A stretch of DNA of 64,000 bases from Chlorella sorokiniana. Taxonomy: Eukaryota; Chlorophyta; Trebouxiophyceae; Chlorellales; Chlorellaceae. Both the position numbers and the translations under genes were made by a program. Positions 1-11,344 of this stretch are shown here, piece after piece. The notes beneath the pieces are model-generated. The model saw only the letters and a list, made by a program, of their open reading frames with translations, was not told the DNA's origin and made no database searches. Every line of letters begins with the position of its first letter. The stretch's first letter is position 1. The stretch spans positions 1,612,001 through 1,676,000 of the forward strand of contig CP084615.1 of the NCBI GenBank assembly GCA_025917655.1. Reading direction: 5' to 3'.

Positions 1-1021
1 CCTGTGAGCATTGCTGGCCCCGCCCACGCAGCGGCGACACCCATGGCTGGTACCTATAAGTGATTACTTTCCAGCAAACCGCTGGCCAGCCCCCGCTACG
101 CAGCGCTCTGTCTCGTTCTGGGGAGGCGACCATGTCAGCCTCAGCCACTCAGAGGCAAACGTGGTGGCGCCGTGCCCGCTGCATCGGGTACGGCACTACA
201 CCGCAACTTTGGCAGCAGCGTGATGTGCAGCGGCCAGGGGTGCAGGAGGCGAGTGCATGCTGGCGCGCCGTGCCTGGTCATTGCCCTGGAGGAGGCACGG
301 CTGTACAGCACATCAGCGGGTGGGCGACGGGTGGCCCAGCTGCAGCGTTTGCGTGCAGCGTGGCGTGCGCCACTCACATGTGGGCGGAGCTTCGCGCGCC
401 GCCCCCCCAACGTTGCCTTCACGCAGCACAGCCGCACCCGCAACCGTGTGCCGCTACCCATCACAGGCCTGCCGCCCCAGGCCGCGCTGGCGGCATATGC
501 ATGGCTGCGTTCCGTGCTGGAGCAATGGGGGCTGCAAGCGGCGAGCTGACAATCAGGTTCTGGGGCGGCAGGCCTGTGATGGGTAGCGGCACACGGTTGC
601 GGGTGCGACTGTGCTGGGTGAAGGCAGCGTCGGGGGTGGGGGCGGCGCTCCGCCCTCATGTCAGTGGCGCACGCCACGCTGCACCAAACGCTGCAGCTGG
701 GCCACCCGCCCACCCGATGACGCGCTGGAACAGCCGTGCCTCCTCCAAGGCAACGATCAGGCACGGCGGGCTAGCATGCACTCGCCTCCTGCACCCTGGC
801 CGCTGTACATCACGCTGCTGCCAAAGTTGCGTTGGGCAATAGTGCCAGCGGCGCAGCGGGCACGGCGCCACCACGTTTGCCTCTGAGTGGCTGAGGCGCA
901 CAACGCCGCCTCCACAGATCTCAGCACTGCGCACCGTTGCGGGAACTACCCAGCGCCATCCTCGAGAGCATTTGTTGACAGCAAATGGGTATCGCCGCTG
1001 CGTGGGCGGGGCCAGCCATGT
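1..1021. repeat. Large palindromic (foldback) repeat, about 1 kb
   Basis: The left half reads as an imperfect reverse complement of the right half. Positions 9-44 match the complement of 985-1020 at 34 of 36 bases. Positions about 113-483 match the complement of about 560-905 with small indels. The loop is about 484-559, and 45-112 versus 906-984 is more diverged. The bases left of position 9 still resemble the complement of bases after 1021, so the left arm appears to run past the window edge. Each arm carries open frames of 90-120 codons that match each other (for example a CRRRVHA...ALEEARL segment), but the indels shift frame between arms and I recognise no protein. It could be a foldback or MITE-like DNA element, or two head-to-head copies of a decayed gene piece. 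I see no clear target-site duplication. Confidence 0.75.
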
Positions 1022-1944
1022 TCACTGCAGGCATACCTGCCGGGGTTATGCTGCAGCGGCGTGACGGCAGCTGAGGTGTGCTGCCCGGTGCAGCACCGTG
1101 CGGCCCCGCGCGCATTGGTCTGCCAGACCAATGGAAAGCCACAGGCTACACTAAAATTGATGGTTCGGGCAGAGTGACAGGAGCCGAGGATAAGGGCCCC
1201 GTCAAACCCGTGGGTAAAGGATTCCTATCCAGCCGCTATCACCAAAACGAGCGCCGGCTTGCCCTCCGAGACAAAGCTGAGGGTTTCCGTTCCTCGGCCC
1301 GCGCCACCATGGCGCCCTGGCCGCTAGCCGCTCCGATTGAACGTTCAAGACGCATGTACGATGATTCAGGGAGAGAGGAGGCGTTGAAAGCACGATTTCC
1401 GTGAAAAGTGCACCTCCTGGCGCCCCCAACCAACCCGCATGTCACCACCAGCCTGGCAGCTCCATTGAAACGCAAAAACCAGCAGCTCACAGACTCTCCC
1501 AAGTTCATTTGTAATTTTTCTTGCTCCGTTCAGGAGTGAGCAAGAACAGACGGCGGGAACAGGACAGGATGGTGCTGCGCCAGAGCTGCCACCGTAGCGC
1601 CGCACCCGGCTGGCGCATCGGCGGAATCGGCCGCGCGGCTGGCGGAATGACAGACTGACGTCGAGGGCTGTTCTGCTGAAACTGAACCCACATTCACAGA
1701 ACTCACAATCACAGCTTAGTTTCCCCACGTAAGGTAGGAGAGGGAGGAACAAAGTCACAGGCGCAGAAGCAGGACAGACGTGTACACGCGTGTGCCCGCC
1801 AGGTCAGCTGCCGCAGCCATGCAGCCCAGCTGCCCACCTTTAACGACCCCATGCCCTTCAATTGTGCAACTTTATGTATCTTGCTCCTTATTCATGACAG
1901 CGACTCGATAGAAGTGCTCGACCAGCACGATAGGTACCCCCGTG
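1022..1944. other. Intergenic, no gene recognised
   Basis: Short open frames occur on both strands but none shows a family motif or a believable exon chain. The last few hundred bases before 1945 should hold the promoter and 5' UTR of the glycosyltransferase gene. No repeat was noticed apart from the foldback element to the left. Confidence 0.5.
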
Positions 1945-4749
1945 ATGCGGGCGCAGCCCGTACTGGGGCCGCTCACTCCTGAGAAGGAAGATAGCGGCCC
2001 CAGAAGCCCAATGCATGCTTCCTCAAAGGCCCAAGCCCGGGAGTGGCTGCAGTTCAGGGCCCCATCTACGATAGCCCTGGCATTGGCGTTCCTCAGCGCC
2101 GGTCTCTTGACCCATCTCGCTACCACAAACATCAATGCAGCGGCTCCTCCCTGCCTGAAGGCGCCACTGGATGGCAGCGTCCAGCCTGCAGCAGTGGCGG
2201 CGGTGCCAGCAGGCGAGCCCCGCGCACCTGCAGCCCGCCCACCATCGAGCCGACACCCTGGGCGGCGCACTGCCAGCACCTGCGCCGCGTGTGTGTGGAC
2301 CAGGGGGCCCTGATTCTGTACGACGAGCGGTACCAGGAGGTGGGCCAGCGCCCGGCGGCGCCCTGCCGCGGCTGGAGGTGGACCCTTCCCGGCTCTACAC
2401 CTACCCCTGGCGGGGAGGCGCCCTCCACCGGCGGCGAAGAAGAAGCTGTTGGGTGGGAGCAGACGGATGCAGGGGCCGGCGGCGGCTCCACGGAGGCCAC
2501 CCAGGGCGACGGCGAGGGCGGCAGCGCAGCCCAAGCTCGCCCGGCCGGAGGGCAGGGCGGGGACGGCGCGGCGAGGCCTGCCACAGAGGCCGACAGCGGG
2601 GCGCGCAGGCGCTGGGCAGGGCTGGAGGAGCGGAGCAGCGGCGGCTGCTGCTGGATGAGCAGCCCCGGCCGACAGCGCACCTGCGCCGCCTGGCCTACAA
2701 GTGGCAGGTGCGGGGCCGCCGGGCCGTCCCCTGCTGGCCGGCCTCCCGCATGCTTGAGCTGGCCTGCACTTCCGCTGCCGCGGCTGTCAGCAGACCCGGC
2801 CCGACCGTGCCGCCCCCTGCCGCAGGCGCCCCACAAGTACCGCCGCCGCTACGAGCCGCTGCCCATGCGCCCGGCGTCGTCGCGCGAGCCCGCTCCCTAC
2901 CTGGCCGCCCCCTCCTTCTCCGCCTGCACCGTGCCCATCCTGGTCTACCCCCTCTTCCCCGACAACTTCCTGCACGTGTTCCACGGTGGGCGGAGGCGCG
3001 CCGCGTCAGCTGCACCGGCCGAGACGCCGTGCCTCACCGGCCTTGCGCGGTTGCTCACAGCAGGGCTCGACAGCGCTGCCGCGTGTTTGCTCCCCCTGCA
3101 GACCTGGCCTCCTACCTGCACGCCCTGCTGCGGCGCACGCCCTGGCGCGCCCACGCCAAGCTGGTGGTGGTCACGCCGGAGGGGCTGGCCATGACGCCGC
3201 CAGAGGCCCAGCTGCTGCCCCCGTCACCCAGCTGTCGGTGCAGACGTGGGCCGACTTCAGCAGGCGCCTGCCGCCCGAGTACGACCCACTGGCGCAAGGG
3301 GTGAGGCCAGGGCGGCGGTGGGGCCGAGTCCTGCAAGAGCAAACAGTCAGCCACCTCGGCTTCGTGTTACTGTTGATGTTGTAGAGGGCGGGGTGACTGC
3401 AGGGACAGTGCAGCTGGGGGTTGTGGCCTCGTCACCCAGCCGCTCAGCTTTTGACGCCTCCCCGCGCTGCTGGCCTGCCCCTCCCGCCTGACAGTGGGAC
3501 GGCCGCCAACCACGGCCCAGCTTTGAGGGGGCGAGCAGCGCTGCTTCCAGCACCTGTTTGTGTGCGGGCGGCGGTTCAAGGCGCTGCGGGCGCTGGAGGA
3601 GCGGCTGCCGGAGGGCCAGGCGGCGGCGCAGCAGGTGCTGATGCGCGGGGTGCCTCGTGAGAACCACGCCTACGGGCAGCTGCTGGTGCAGCACGTGGAG
3701 CGGGAGCAGCAGCAGCAGCAGGGGCAGCAGCAGCAGCACGGGCAGCAGCAGGGGCAGCAGCAGCAGCGGCAGGGGCAGCAGCCGACTGAAGCGCCAGAGC
3801 ACTCGCCGCAGCAGCAGCAGGGCCCCGTCCGCGGTCAGGGCGCCGGCACGCGGCTCAGGGTGGTGTTCATGAAGCGTGAGGGAGAGGAGCGCCAGATCTT
3901 GAACTCCGCGGAGCTGGTGCGGCGCTGCAACGAGTGGCGGTACAAGCCTGGAGGCAGCAAGCAAGAAGCCACGGCCGAATGCTGGGAGGTGCCAGGCTGC
4001 TGCTGCCCCCGACTGACTGCATCTGACAGGCGCTGTGTTCTCTGCTTTGTCCCAACCCTCTGCTGCTCAGCCCTCCCACACCCTCGCTTGCTGCACCTCA
4101 GGCTGCCCTGCCCGCCTCACCCCGCTGCGCCCAGGCGGAGCTGCCAACGCTGCGGGCGGGCGTGGCGGCGGCCCAGGCAGCCGACGTGTTTGTGGGTGTG
4201 CACGGCGCCAACCTGGCCAACGCCTGGCTCATGCGCCCGGCAGCAGCGTGGTGGAGCTCAGCCCCTACGAGTTTGGGCTGAGGCCCGGCTCGTTTGGCCT
4301 CAGCCACGCCAACGCACAGGTGAGGGAGGCGCCTGCTGCAGCCGGCTGGGGCACTGCCGCCTCAGAGCAGCCAGGCAGCAGAGGGTAGGTGCGTCCCGCG
4401 GCCCTGCCTCTCCCCTCAACCCGGCCGCCGCTGCGCCCCCACAGGACCCCTCATCCCAGGTGCTGTGGTGGCTGGCAGTGGTGTGCGACCCCGCCATCTC
4501 CCAGCCGGGCCCCGCCGAGGTGGCTGGCACCGGCAAGGCGGGCTGGTGGCCCCGCGATCGCAGCGTGCGGCCGCCCTGGGCGGCGCTGGAGGCGGTGCTG
4601 GGGGAGGTGGTGTCGGCGGGGGCGACCGCCAGCGCTACCTGGACCTGTACCGCAACGCCACCCACCGCTTCAACGTGGGCGCCGGCGGCGTGCTGTCCCG
4701 CGGCGTTGGGCCGGAGGGGGAGCACGGCGGCTGCCCCGATCCGGCGTGA
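1945..4749 (+). CDS. GT61-family glycosyltransferase (EOGT / beta-xylosyltransferase-like), type II membrane protein
   Basis: Probably a Golgi/ER enzyme that transfers a sugar to a glycan or glycoprotein. The N-terminus has a single membrane anchor (STIALALAFLSAGLLTHL), the type II topology usual for the family. Family segments follow in order: VCVDQGALILYDERY near 2290, VYPLFPDNFLHVFH near 2950, a middle Gln-rich insert near 3710-3820, then DVFVGVHGANLANAWLMRP and GSSVVELSPYEF near 4190-4270. The last two match the GT61 'GVHGAxL...PGSSVVEL' block. Clear introns run about 2707-2825, 2984-3102 and 4319-4444; others are less certain. The frame changes without splice sites near 3215, 4237 and 4620. 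The stop at 4747-4749 follows a plausible C-terminus. A TGTAA motif lies at 4922. The exact acceptor and sugar cannot be told. Confidence 0.8.
3704..3825 (+). repeat. CAG-rich low-complexity tract coding polyglutamine
   Basis: Dense CAG triplets interrupted by GGG/GGC encode a Gln-rich linker in the middle of the GT61 protein. Such an insert is not part of the catalytic fold and is probably a disordered loop. Confidence 0.8.
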
Positions 4750-5064
4750 GCGGCACGGCAGCCAGGTGCTGCTTGTGCTACTGGGCCACGCAGCCAGTGG
4801 CCTGTCGGGCCATCGCCCTGCCCCGACCCCCAAAACTCAGTCATGTTGCATGCAAATTTGATACTGTTTGACTGTAGAATACTTCCTCCTTGCTACATTT
4901 GGACAACCTTGCCTATTCGCATGTAATTCATTTGTCAAAGAGAAGGTGTGCCATAAGCTGTTCGCATAAAATGCGTGCCGGATTTGCCGTGGAGGGTGGC
5001 AGTGCTGGCAGGATACAAGTCACCCCTCTTTTTTACCTTTTACCCCCTTTGGCATTAATCTGAC
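4750..5064 (+). other. Intergenic with poly(A) signal
   Basis: This stretch holds the 3' UTR of the upstream gene, with the green-algal poly(A) motif TGTAA at 4922-4926, and then an AT-richer 5' region of the JMJD4-like gene. No coding potential was seen. Confidence 0.6.
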
Positions 5065-7239
5065 ATGAATGACATCCAGGAACCATGGAGGGAGCTTCTT
5101 TTGCGGCCTCCTGCTGCTATCCCCGAGGTTGGAGTGAAGCTGGCGCGCTGGCTGCGCCTGTGTGTCGATAACTATCGCCATCGCGATCATACGGTGAAGC
5201 GCCCGCAATTGCCCCACCCGTGTGTCCAGGTAGCGCTCGCCGGAGGTGGAAGGGGCCCGGCCGCCGCGGCTCTGCCGCTGAACCGGCCTGGTGCAATTCC
5301 CCGCATCAAGGCTTCAGAGCTCACCTACGAGCGGTTTTGCCGTGATTTCATGGAGATGAACACCCCGTTGATCGTACAGGTGGGTACTTGAGTTCCCCGG
5401 TTGCACCATTGTCGGCTGGTTGTTGGCAGTGTTATGAGGGACAGGGGAGACACTGCTGCCATCGTTCGTGTGCAGGGGGTCACGCAGGGTTGGAGGGCGG
5501 CCCAGGACTGGGTGCTGCCCGATGGCGGCGTGAACCTCGACTTCCTGCAGCAGCGCTTTGGGTCGGCTGCAGTGATGGTGACTGACACCGCCAGGTGGGC
5601 TGAGCAGCGATTGCCAGCTGTGATACCGCTCCTCTCCCACCCTCTTCTAGCCACCACTGCCGCAGGGCCCACGAGGGCAGCGGGCCTTGCAAGCAGATGC
5701 TGCTCTCGGAGTATATCGCCTGGTGGCGGCAGCACTCGCAGCTGCAGCAGCAGCAGCAGCAAGAGCAAGGCCAGGCAGATGGGCAGCCGTTGTGGTACTG
5801 CAAGGACTGGCACCTGGCCTCGGAGTTTCCGCAGTACCAGGCGTACCGCTGCCCGCCCTTCTTCCAGGACGACTGGCTCAACGAGTGGTGCGATGCACGT
5901 GCGCAGCAGCAACCGCCGCAGCAGCAGCAGCAGCCGCCGCCGCAGCAGCAACCGGGGGCCGGGTGTCGGCCAGACCATCAGCCGGCACCTCCCGGCCCGG
6001 CGGCGCAGCGGGATGTGGCCACCAGCGACTACCGCTTTGTCTACCTGGGACCAGCGGGGACGTGCACCCCGCTGCACTCCGACGTGCTGCGCTCATTCAG
6101 CTGGTCGGCCAACGTGGCGGGGCGGAAGCGCTGGCGCCTGCTGCCGCCCTGGCACGCGCACCTCCTGCTCGACCGCCTTGGCCGCACCGCCGCCTGGGAC
6201 TTTTTCGCAGAGGATCCGGAAGGTGTGCACGTGGGGGAGATGGGAGGGAGGCTGGCTGCCCTAGCTAGCTGTGTGGTCGTGCTGCCACAGCGGCTGCGCC
6301 AAGGGCCTGCCTGCCGCTGCCGCAGGCATGCACCCTCGCCTGGCGGAGGCGCGGCAGCACCTGCTGACGCTGGTCCAGCAGCCGGGGGAGGCGATCTTTG
6401 TGCCGTCGGGCTGGTGGCACACGGGTGCGGGGGATGGGCCGGTGGGCTGCTTGCTGGCGCGGGGTGGCTTGTTGCCAGGCGCGGCGCGCTGTGCATCCAC
6501 ACAGCTGGAAGGCTGGCTCCATCAGCCTGCATCAGCGAGATCAACTTCTGCCTCCCATTGCTTTTCAGTGGAGAACCTAGACGACTGCGCCAGCATCAAC
6601 CACAACTGGCTCAACGGCCACAATGCGCACTGGGCCTGGGCGCTGCTGCGCCTGGAGCGGCGCCAGGCAGCAGAGGCGATCGACGACTGCCGCCAGCTGT
6701 GCAGGTGCCTGGCACAGCTGCCTGGTTGGCCCCTGGGGTGCTCGGCATCCCGTCCACACCAGCCGCGCATGCCGGAAACAACGGGTTTGTGCGGCACCCC
6801 TCCCTGCTGCAGCGGCGCAGAGTTTGAGGGCCTGGTGCAGCGCAACCTGGGGGCCAACGCGGGGCTGGACTATTCGGGGCTCGGCGCGCTGCTGCGCTGC
6901 GTGATGCGCAACAGCCTGCGCCACCTTGCAGCAGGCAGACGCGCCAATGCTGCTGCACATGAGGCTGATGGCTGTGTTGGGGGATGGGGGTACCATGCCT
7001 TCAGGCTTCAGCGAGCCGCGGCCGTGATGCGGGAACTGGCGGCAGAGCAGCAGCGCATCATGGACAGCAGCGGGTGCGGGCAGCCGCCGGAGGCGGCCGC
7101 TGCAGCACCGCAAGAGTGGCACCCGCACGCAGCAGAACTGGCTGCAAACAGGGAGTGCTTGGCGGAGGCTGAGCAGCGGTTGCGAGCCATGGCCATTGAG
7201 TTGCCTGTAATGCCCCCTGACAAAGCGGTCTGGAGGTGA
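5065..7239 (+). CDS. JMJD4: JMJD4-like JmjC 2-oxoglutarate oxygenase
   Basis: The JMJD4 family hydroxylates a lysine of translation release factor eRF1 using Fe(II), oxygen and 2-oxoglutarate. Six exons can be read: 5065-5379, 5476-5594, 5666-6222, 6326-6424, 6569-about 6702 and 6813-7239, all with GT-AG borders. The cupin core shows the iron-binding HxD in TPLHSDVLRSFSWSANV, followed by GRKRWRLLPP. The distal histidine is in IFVPSGWWHT and joins across an intron to VENLDDCASINHNWLNG; this order is diagnostic of JMJD4 rather than other JmjC proteins. A Gln-rich insert (about 5740-5770 and 5900-5950) interrupts the region before the core. The C-terminal 90 residues are Ala/Glu-rich and unlike animal JMJD4. 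The start is the first ATG in frame with the first conserved block. Confidence 0.88.
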
Positions 7240-7400
7240 AGGTTACAGGGGCTGGACGTGTTTCGACCAGGCAAAGAATACATGGCTGCGTCTATGTGGA
7301 CAAAATAATGATGCAATGAAGTTTATATCAGAACAGCAACAAGGTGCAACGAAATCAGCAAGAGGAAGATGAAGAGGCGGGGCCGTGCGAGAGCCCCCTC

Positions 7401-8139
7401 TCACGCGGCGTCGTCCAACCGCCTGGCAAAGTACAGCACGCCTGGGAGCGGGCAGTCGTTGTACCGCTCACAGGGCTGGAAGCCCAGCCGCGCGTACAGC
7501 CGGTTGGCCCCCTGCAGCCGCTCCAGCGTGTCGCACACCATGAGGCGGTAGCCGAGGCGGGCCGCCTCGCCCAGCAGCGCCCGCGTCAGCGCCGCCCCCG
7601 CGCCCAGCCCGTGGTGGCTGTCCAGCACAAACAGCCGCTTCATCTCGCACACGTGCCCCAGGGGCACGCCCGCCAAGCAGTCGCCCTCGCCCAGGGTGGG
7701 CGTGTGGCCAGCGAGGCGCCGCAGCGCCACGGCGCCGATGCACTGCTGCGTGGCGCTGCCGCCCGTGGCCGCGTAGGCCAGCAGCATGGCGCCGCCCTTG
7801 TCTGCTGCATAGCTGCCGGGCAGGCTTGCCAGCTCCTTTTCAACGCCCTGGAACCCCAGGTCTTCGCCCAGCCACTCTGCAGATTGGCGAGACAGGAGCG
7901 GTGGCTCAAACCGCTGGCAGCAGGGGGCGGGCACCTCACTGCGCGCTCCCGAGCTGCGTCGAGTTGGCATGATTTCATGGAGGAGTCAGAAGCAAAATGA
8001 GATGCCAAAGCCCGCCTCCAGCTGCAGGGAGGTGCCCTGCCGGCGCACCTAGGTAGGCGGCAGTGACCATTTTGAACTCCTCTAGTTGCTGCTGCGTCTT
8101 TACGGGCTGCACTGCCACTTCAATTGTTCCGCGAGCCAT
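7401..8139 (-). CDS. GNAT-family N-acetyltransferase
   Basis: Predicted acetyl-CoA-dependent acetyltransferase of unknown substrate. There are two exons, 8139-8049 and 7876-7401, joined in phase 1 (GT-AG). The start MARGTIEVAV is the ATG that reads in frame across the junction. The GNAT core is clear: EMKRLFVLDSHHGLGAGAAL carries the beta4/motif A region, with an Arg/Gln-x-x-Gly-x-Gly/Ala-like acetyl-CoA loop. ANRLYARLGFQPCERYN is the motif B helix and the typical 'fYekLGF' signature. At about 190 residues it is a normal single-domain GNAT. Its 3' end abuts the convergent JMJD4-like gene; a TTACA lies near 7243. The substrate (protein N-terminus, small amine or other) cannot be inferred. Confidence 0.82.
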
Positions 8140-8693
8140 TGCTGGCAATCGCTGAGAGCTGGAGGCTGAGCTTTTGTGCGGGGCCGGCCTGAACGGTCTC
8201 AATATTTGGCTGTGAATCCCCAACTTCATAATACAAATATAAGATCGATGCCCGAATGTGCCCACTGATCGGTCACCGCGCCAGTGGAGCCCTGCTGTGC
8301 AGCGGCGTGAGATGAACTGTGCCGCCGCTCATGGCCCTGCAGCGACAGGCAACTCCTGTGCTGCCAGGGACCGTTCGGCACGGCTGCAAAAGGAGGGACC
8401 GCGAGAAGAGCAATTATAACACGAATAGGTAAAATACAGCAAGTGGAAGGTGCAAATAAAACAGGGTCCCGCTTGGAACTGCGGAACAAGAAGACGAGAG
8501 GAGGAATGAAGGGATTTCAATGGAGACGACCACACTTCTAAGATTTACGTGAATAGCAGTGGAGCTCTGTCAAGGAAAGAATGTCCTGTGAACGTGTGGA
8601 AGAATGGAATAAGCAGTGCTGCGGGGAAGCGGCAGGAGCGTGCTGCCGCGGTGGGAGTGAGTGACGAATGGAAGAATGAGCGGGGTGGTGTGG
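8140..8693. other. Intergenic between two minus-strand genes
   Basis: This holds the GNAT promoter/5' UTR on the right of that gene and the 3' UTR of the hydroxylase-like gene. It is less GC-rich than the neighbouring exons. No protein family or RNA was recognised. Confidence 0.5.
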
Positions 8694-10292
8694 TCACTTG
8701 GCGGCCCCAAAGCCCTTGGCCCCAAAGCCCTTGCTGCCGCCTGCAGCCCCCTTTCTGCCCTTGCCCTTGCCCTTGGCCGCCCTGCCGCCGTGCGTGGTGC
8801 TGCCCAGCTGGGCCTGCGCCCTGGCCTGCGCCTGTCGGATGCCCTCCAGGGTGGGCGCGTCGAGGCAGTCGAAGAGGAAGGTGACGGCCACGCGCTCCAG
8901 AGGCGTCACCTCGGGGTGCCAGTGCCGCATGATGAGCACCACGCGCTCGGCGTCGGCGCCGTTCCACGTCTCGTGCATGAAGGAGGTGTCCCACACGCAG
9001 GCCCGCCCCTCCTCCCACTGCCGCACGTGTTGCCCCACGCGGAACCAGCACTCGGGGCCGGGCGGCACCAGCAGGCCAAGGTGCGACGTCTGTATAAAGT
9101 TGACCTGCGGCAGGGGAGGATCGTGGGGGGGGACTGGGCGGCAGGCACCAGAGGCACGACGCACATGCTCGGCTCCCCCTGCATCCCCATCCATGCTGCG
9201 GCCGCCAACCGTGCAGCAAGCAGCACAGGGTCGCAGGCCTCACGTAATCTGTGTGGGTCTTGATGCCGGTGCCAGGCGGCTGCCGTGCGAAAAACACCTC
9301 CAGAGTGGGGGCTGCAAGGGGAAGAGGCACAACCGCTCGGGTGGTCAACCATTTGTGTGAGTCACAACCACCCCCACTGTGGAGCACAAGAGCTCTGCAG
9401 CAGGCACAGGACAAGAGCCCCGCCCCCACACGCACACACCAAAGCAATGCAGCCTCACCATTGAGCTGCTGGAAGATGGCGGCGGTGCGGGGGAAGAGGC
9501 GCGCGTTGTCGGCGTCCCACCGCCCCCGGTCCTGCAGCACCAGCGTGCGCCAGTCGTCGCCGTAGCCCGCCGCGTCGCCGCGCACCGCCGGCACCCAGAT
9601 GTTGTTGCCCTTGCGGGATAGGTCGGGGTCGGCGGTCACAGCCAGGAACTCAGACAGGATGGCGGGGGCCTGCGGCGGCGGCGGCGGCCGCAGCCAAGGC
9701 AAGGGCACACATCGTCAGGCGGCGGCAAGAGGAAGGGAAGTGTTGCAACTGCCAGTGCTGGGCCAGAGGGGCGTGGAGAGGTGCTGGATGCGGAGCGCAG
9801 AGCGCAGGGAGGGGGGGGCGGTGAGCCGCCAGCAGGGCCAGCGTGGCGGCTGGGACGCGGCACCGACGCCGCCGTGGATCATGCAGAGCCCCACCCACCT
9901 GCTCCTCCACCGCCCGCAGCCAGCTGTAGCCCGGCGCGTCCATGTCGGGAAGGGCGTGGCCGACAGGCCCTCCATGTAGCTGTTGGCCACCTGCAGCCCC
10001 TGGCCGGGCCAGTCGCGGCGGAACTCGTCGCCCGACAGCAGGCGGCGGTAGCTGGCCAGCACGCGCGGCGCAGCCAGGCTGCCCCAGAAGGTGTCCAGGA
10101 AGGCGCCCTCCACCGCACGCGCCAGCGCAGCCTCGCTCAGCGGCACCGACACACCGCGCAGGGCGGCGAGGTCCGGGGCCAGCGCGGGGGCGGCCGCCGC
10201 CACGCGCCGCCGCGCAGGCGCAGCTGAGCATGCACGCGGCGCTGCTCCGATGCGTCCCGCTGCAGGAAATGGGGGTACGAAGACAGGTCCAT
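8694..10292 (-). CDS. Aspartyl/asparaginyl beta-hydroxylase-like protein
   Basis: Member of the AspH fold of Fe(II)/2-oxoglutarate oxygenases. Exons lie at about 10292-9899, 9669-9462, 9312-9245 and 9104-8694. The N-terminal exon begins MDLSSYPHFLQRDAS and continues to SYMEGLSATPFPDMD after a one-base frame change near 10,235. The oxygenase core has the HxD metal pair in GTGIKTHTDY, a substrate-binding TSHLGLLVPPG and the second histidine in DTSFMHETWN. The conserved VVLIMRHWHPE then follows. The C-terminus is an unusual Lys/Gly tail (GKGKGRKGA, then a repeated KGFGA) absent from the classical enzyme. No signal peptide or TPR region is visible, so it is probably not an ER-lumenal EGF-domain hydroxylase. 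The substrate is unknown. Confidence 0.82.
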
Positions 10293-11344
10293 GCTGGTTT
10301 GGCCGGGGAAAGGGGGCGATCAGCAGGCTGCGCCCTGCCCAAAGCAGGCTTCCGGTGCAGCGGCGGCTCTTCAGGCTGCACCCTTGCCCTGCGTCTGAGC
10401 GACGTAGCTGGTAGGCAACACCCACCTCTGCTAGCAGGTATCTTCGTTGCCACTTTGCAGCCTGCATGCGGGGCGAGGCCTGTGCCCGCCGCTCCAGCGC
10501 AGGCTGCTACCAAGCCCATTGCCCCTTCCGGCTTCCCGCCGCCGCAACGGTGACTTGCCTTGTGTGAATGAAGTGCTCGCGGGCAACTGCATCGTGCTCT
10601 AGCGAAGCCCTCCGTGCAGCACTACACTGCCCTGTACATTGCTCGGGGAACGAGACTGGAGGCCTTGGAGGAGCAGTTGAGGCTGTGAAGGTTGACATGC
10701 ACCGCGAATCCGCGTCTCCGCCCGCTGCCAAAGCGTGTTCGCCCTGGAGCGGGGTCGGCACCCTGAAGCCTGTGTTGCACAAAAAAGTGGGTCATCCTTT
10801 CCCGCGCCCTTCTCAGTTGCTTGCGGAATTTCGTGCAGAACGTAGACATTCGTCCAGCTCTGGATGTCCTGGCGGAGGCGGGGGTCGCCGTGCCGCCTGC
10901 AGTGCTTGCACTTGTCCTTCGTGACGTTCTTTGTGCTCCATAGTGAGGCCGCTATGCAGTTCAGCGTCTCTTACCCTGGAGTGCAGCAGCAGAAAGCTAC
11001 TGGCGCCTTGTCGCAATGCGGATGTTGCCCCTGCCCGCCCATCTGCTACTGACTTCCTGCCCCGCGTGAGGCGCTGCAAGAGCTTTCAGCCCTGAAAACT
11101 CGTCATGTGTATGTATGTTACACCGTGCCCCACGTTGGGGCGGATAGTCACAGGAGCAGAGGAATGAGCCAGGAAGTGCAGTCAGCAGGGCAAGGAGGTC
11201 AGCAACTGCTAGCTTCCGAGGTTGGAGCTTGCAGGTCCTGATCATAAGGAGAGGCGGCCACGATTGGAGGTAAAACTCAGCAAAGCAGACCATGCAAAGA
11301 GAATGTTTGCTGCACTTGAGGGCAGCCTGCCTGCCAGCGCAGGC
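10293..11344. other. Intergenic, about 1 kb, no gene recognised
   Basis: This contains the presumed promoter of the hydroxylase-like gene and the 3' region of RRN3, with a TTACA (poly(A) motif on the minus strand) at 11118-11122. Small open frames on both strands show no recognisable domain or splice chain. Confidence 0.5.

Noticed and set aside
60-842. Open frames within the foldback element as a real gene
   Set aside because: The two arms encode matching pieces, but indels between arms shift frame and no domain is recognisable. I kept it as a repeat.
10507-10924. Overlapping frames in the 10.3-11.3 kb gap as small genes
   Set aside because: Frames on both strands have equal length and no splice partners or motifs; treated as intergenic.
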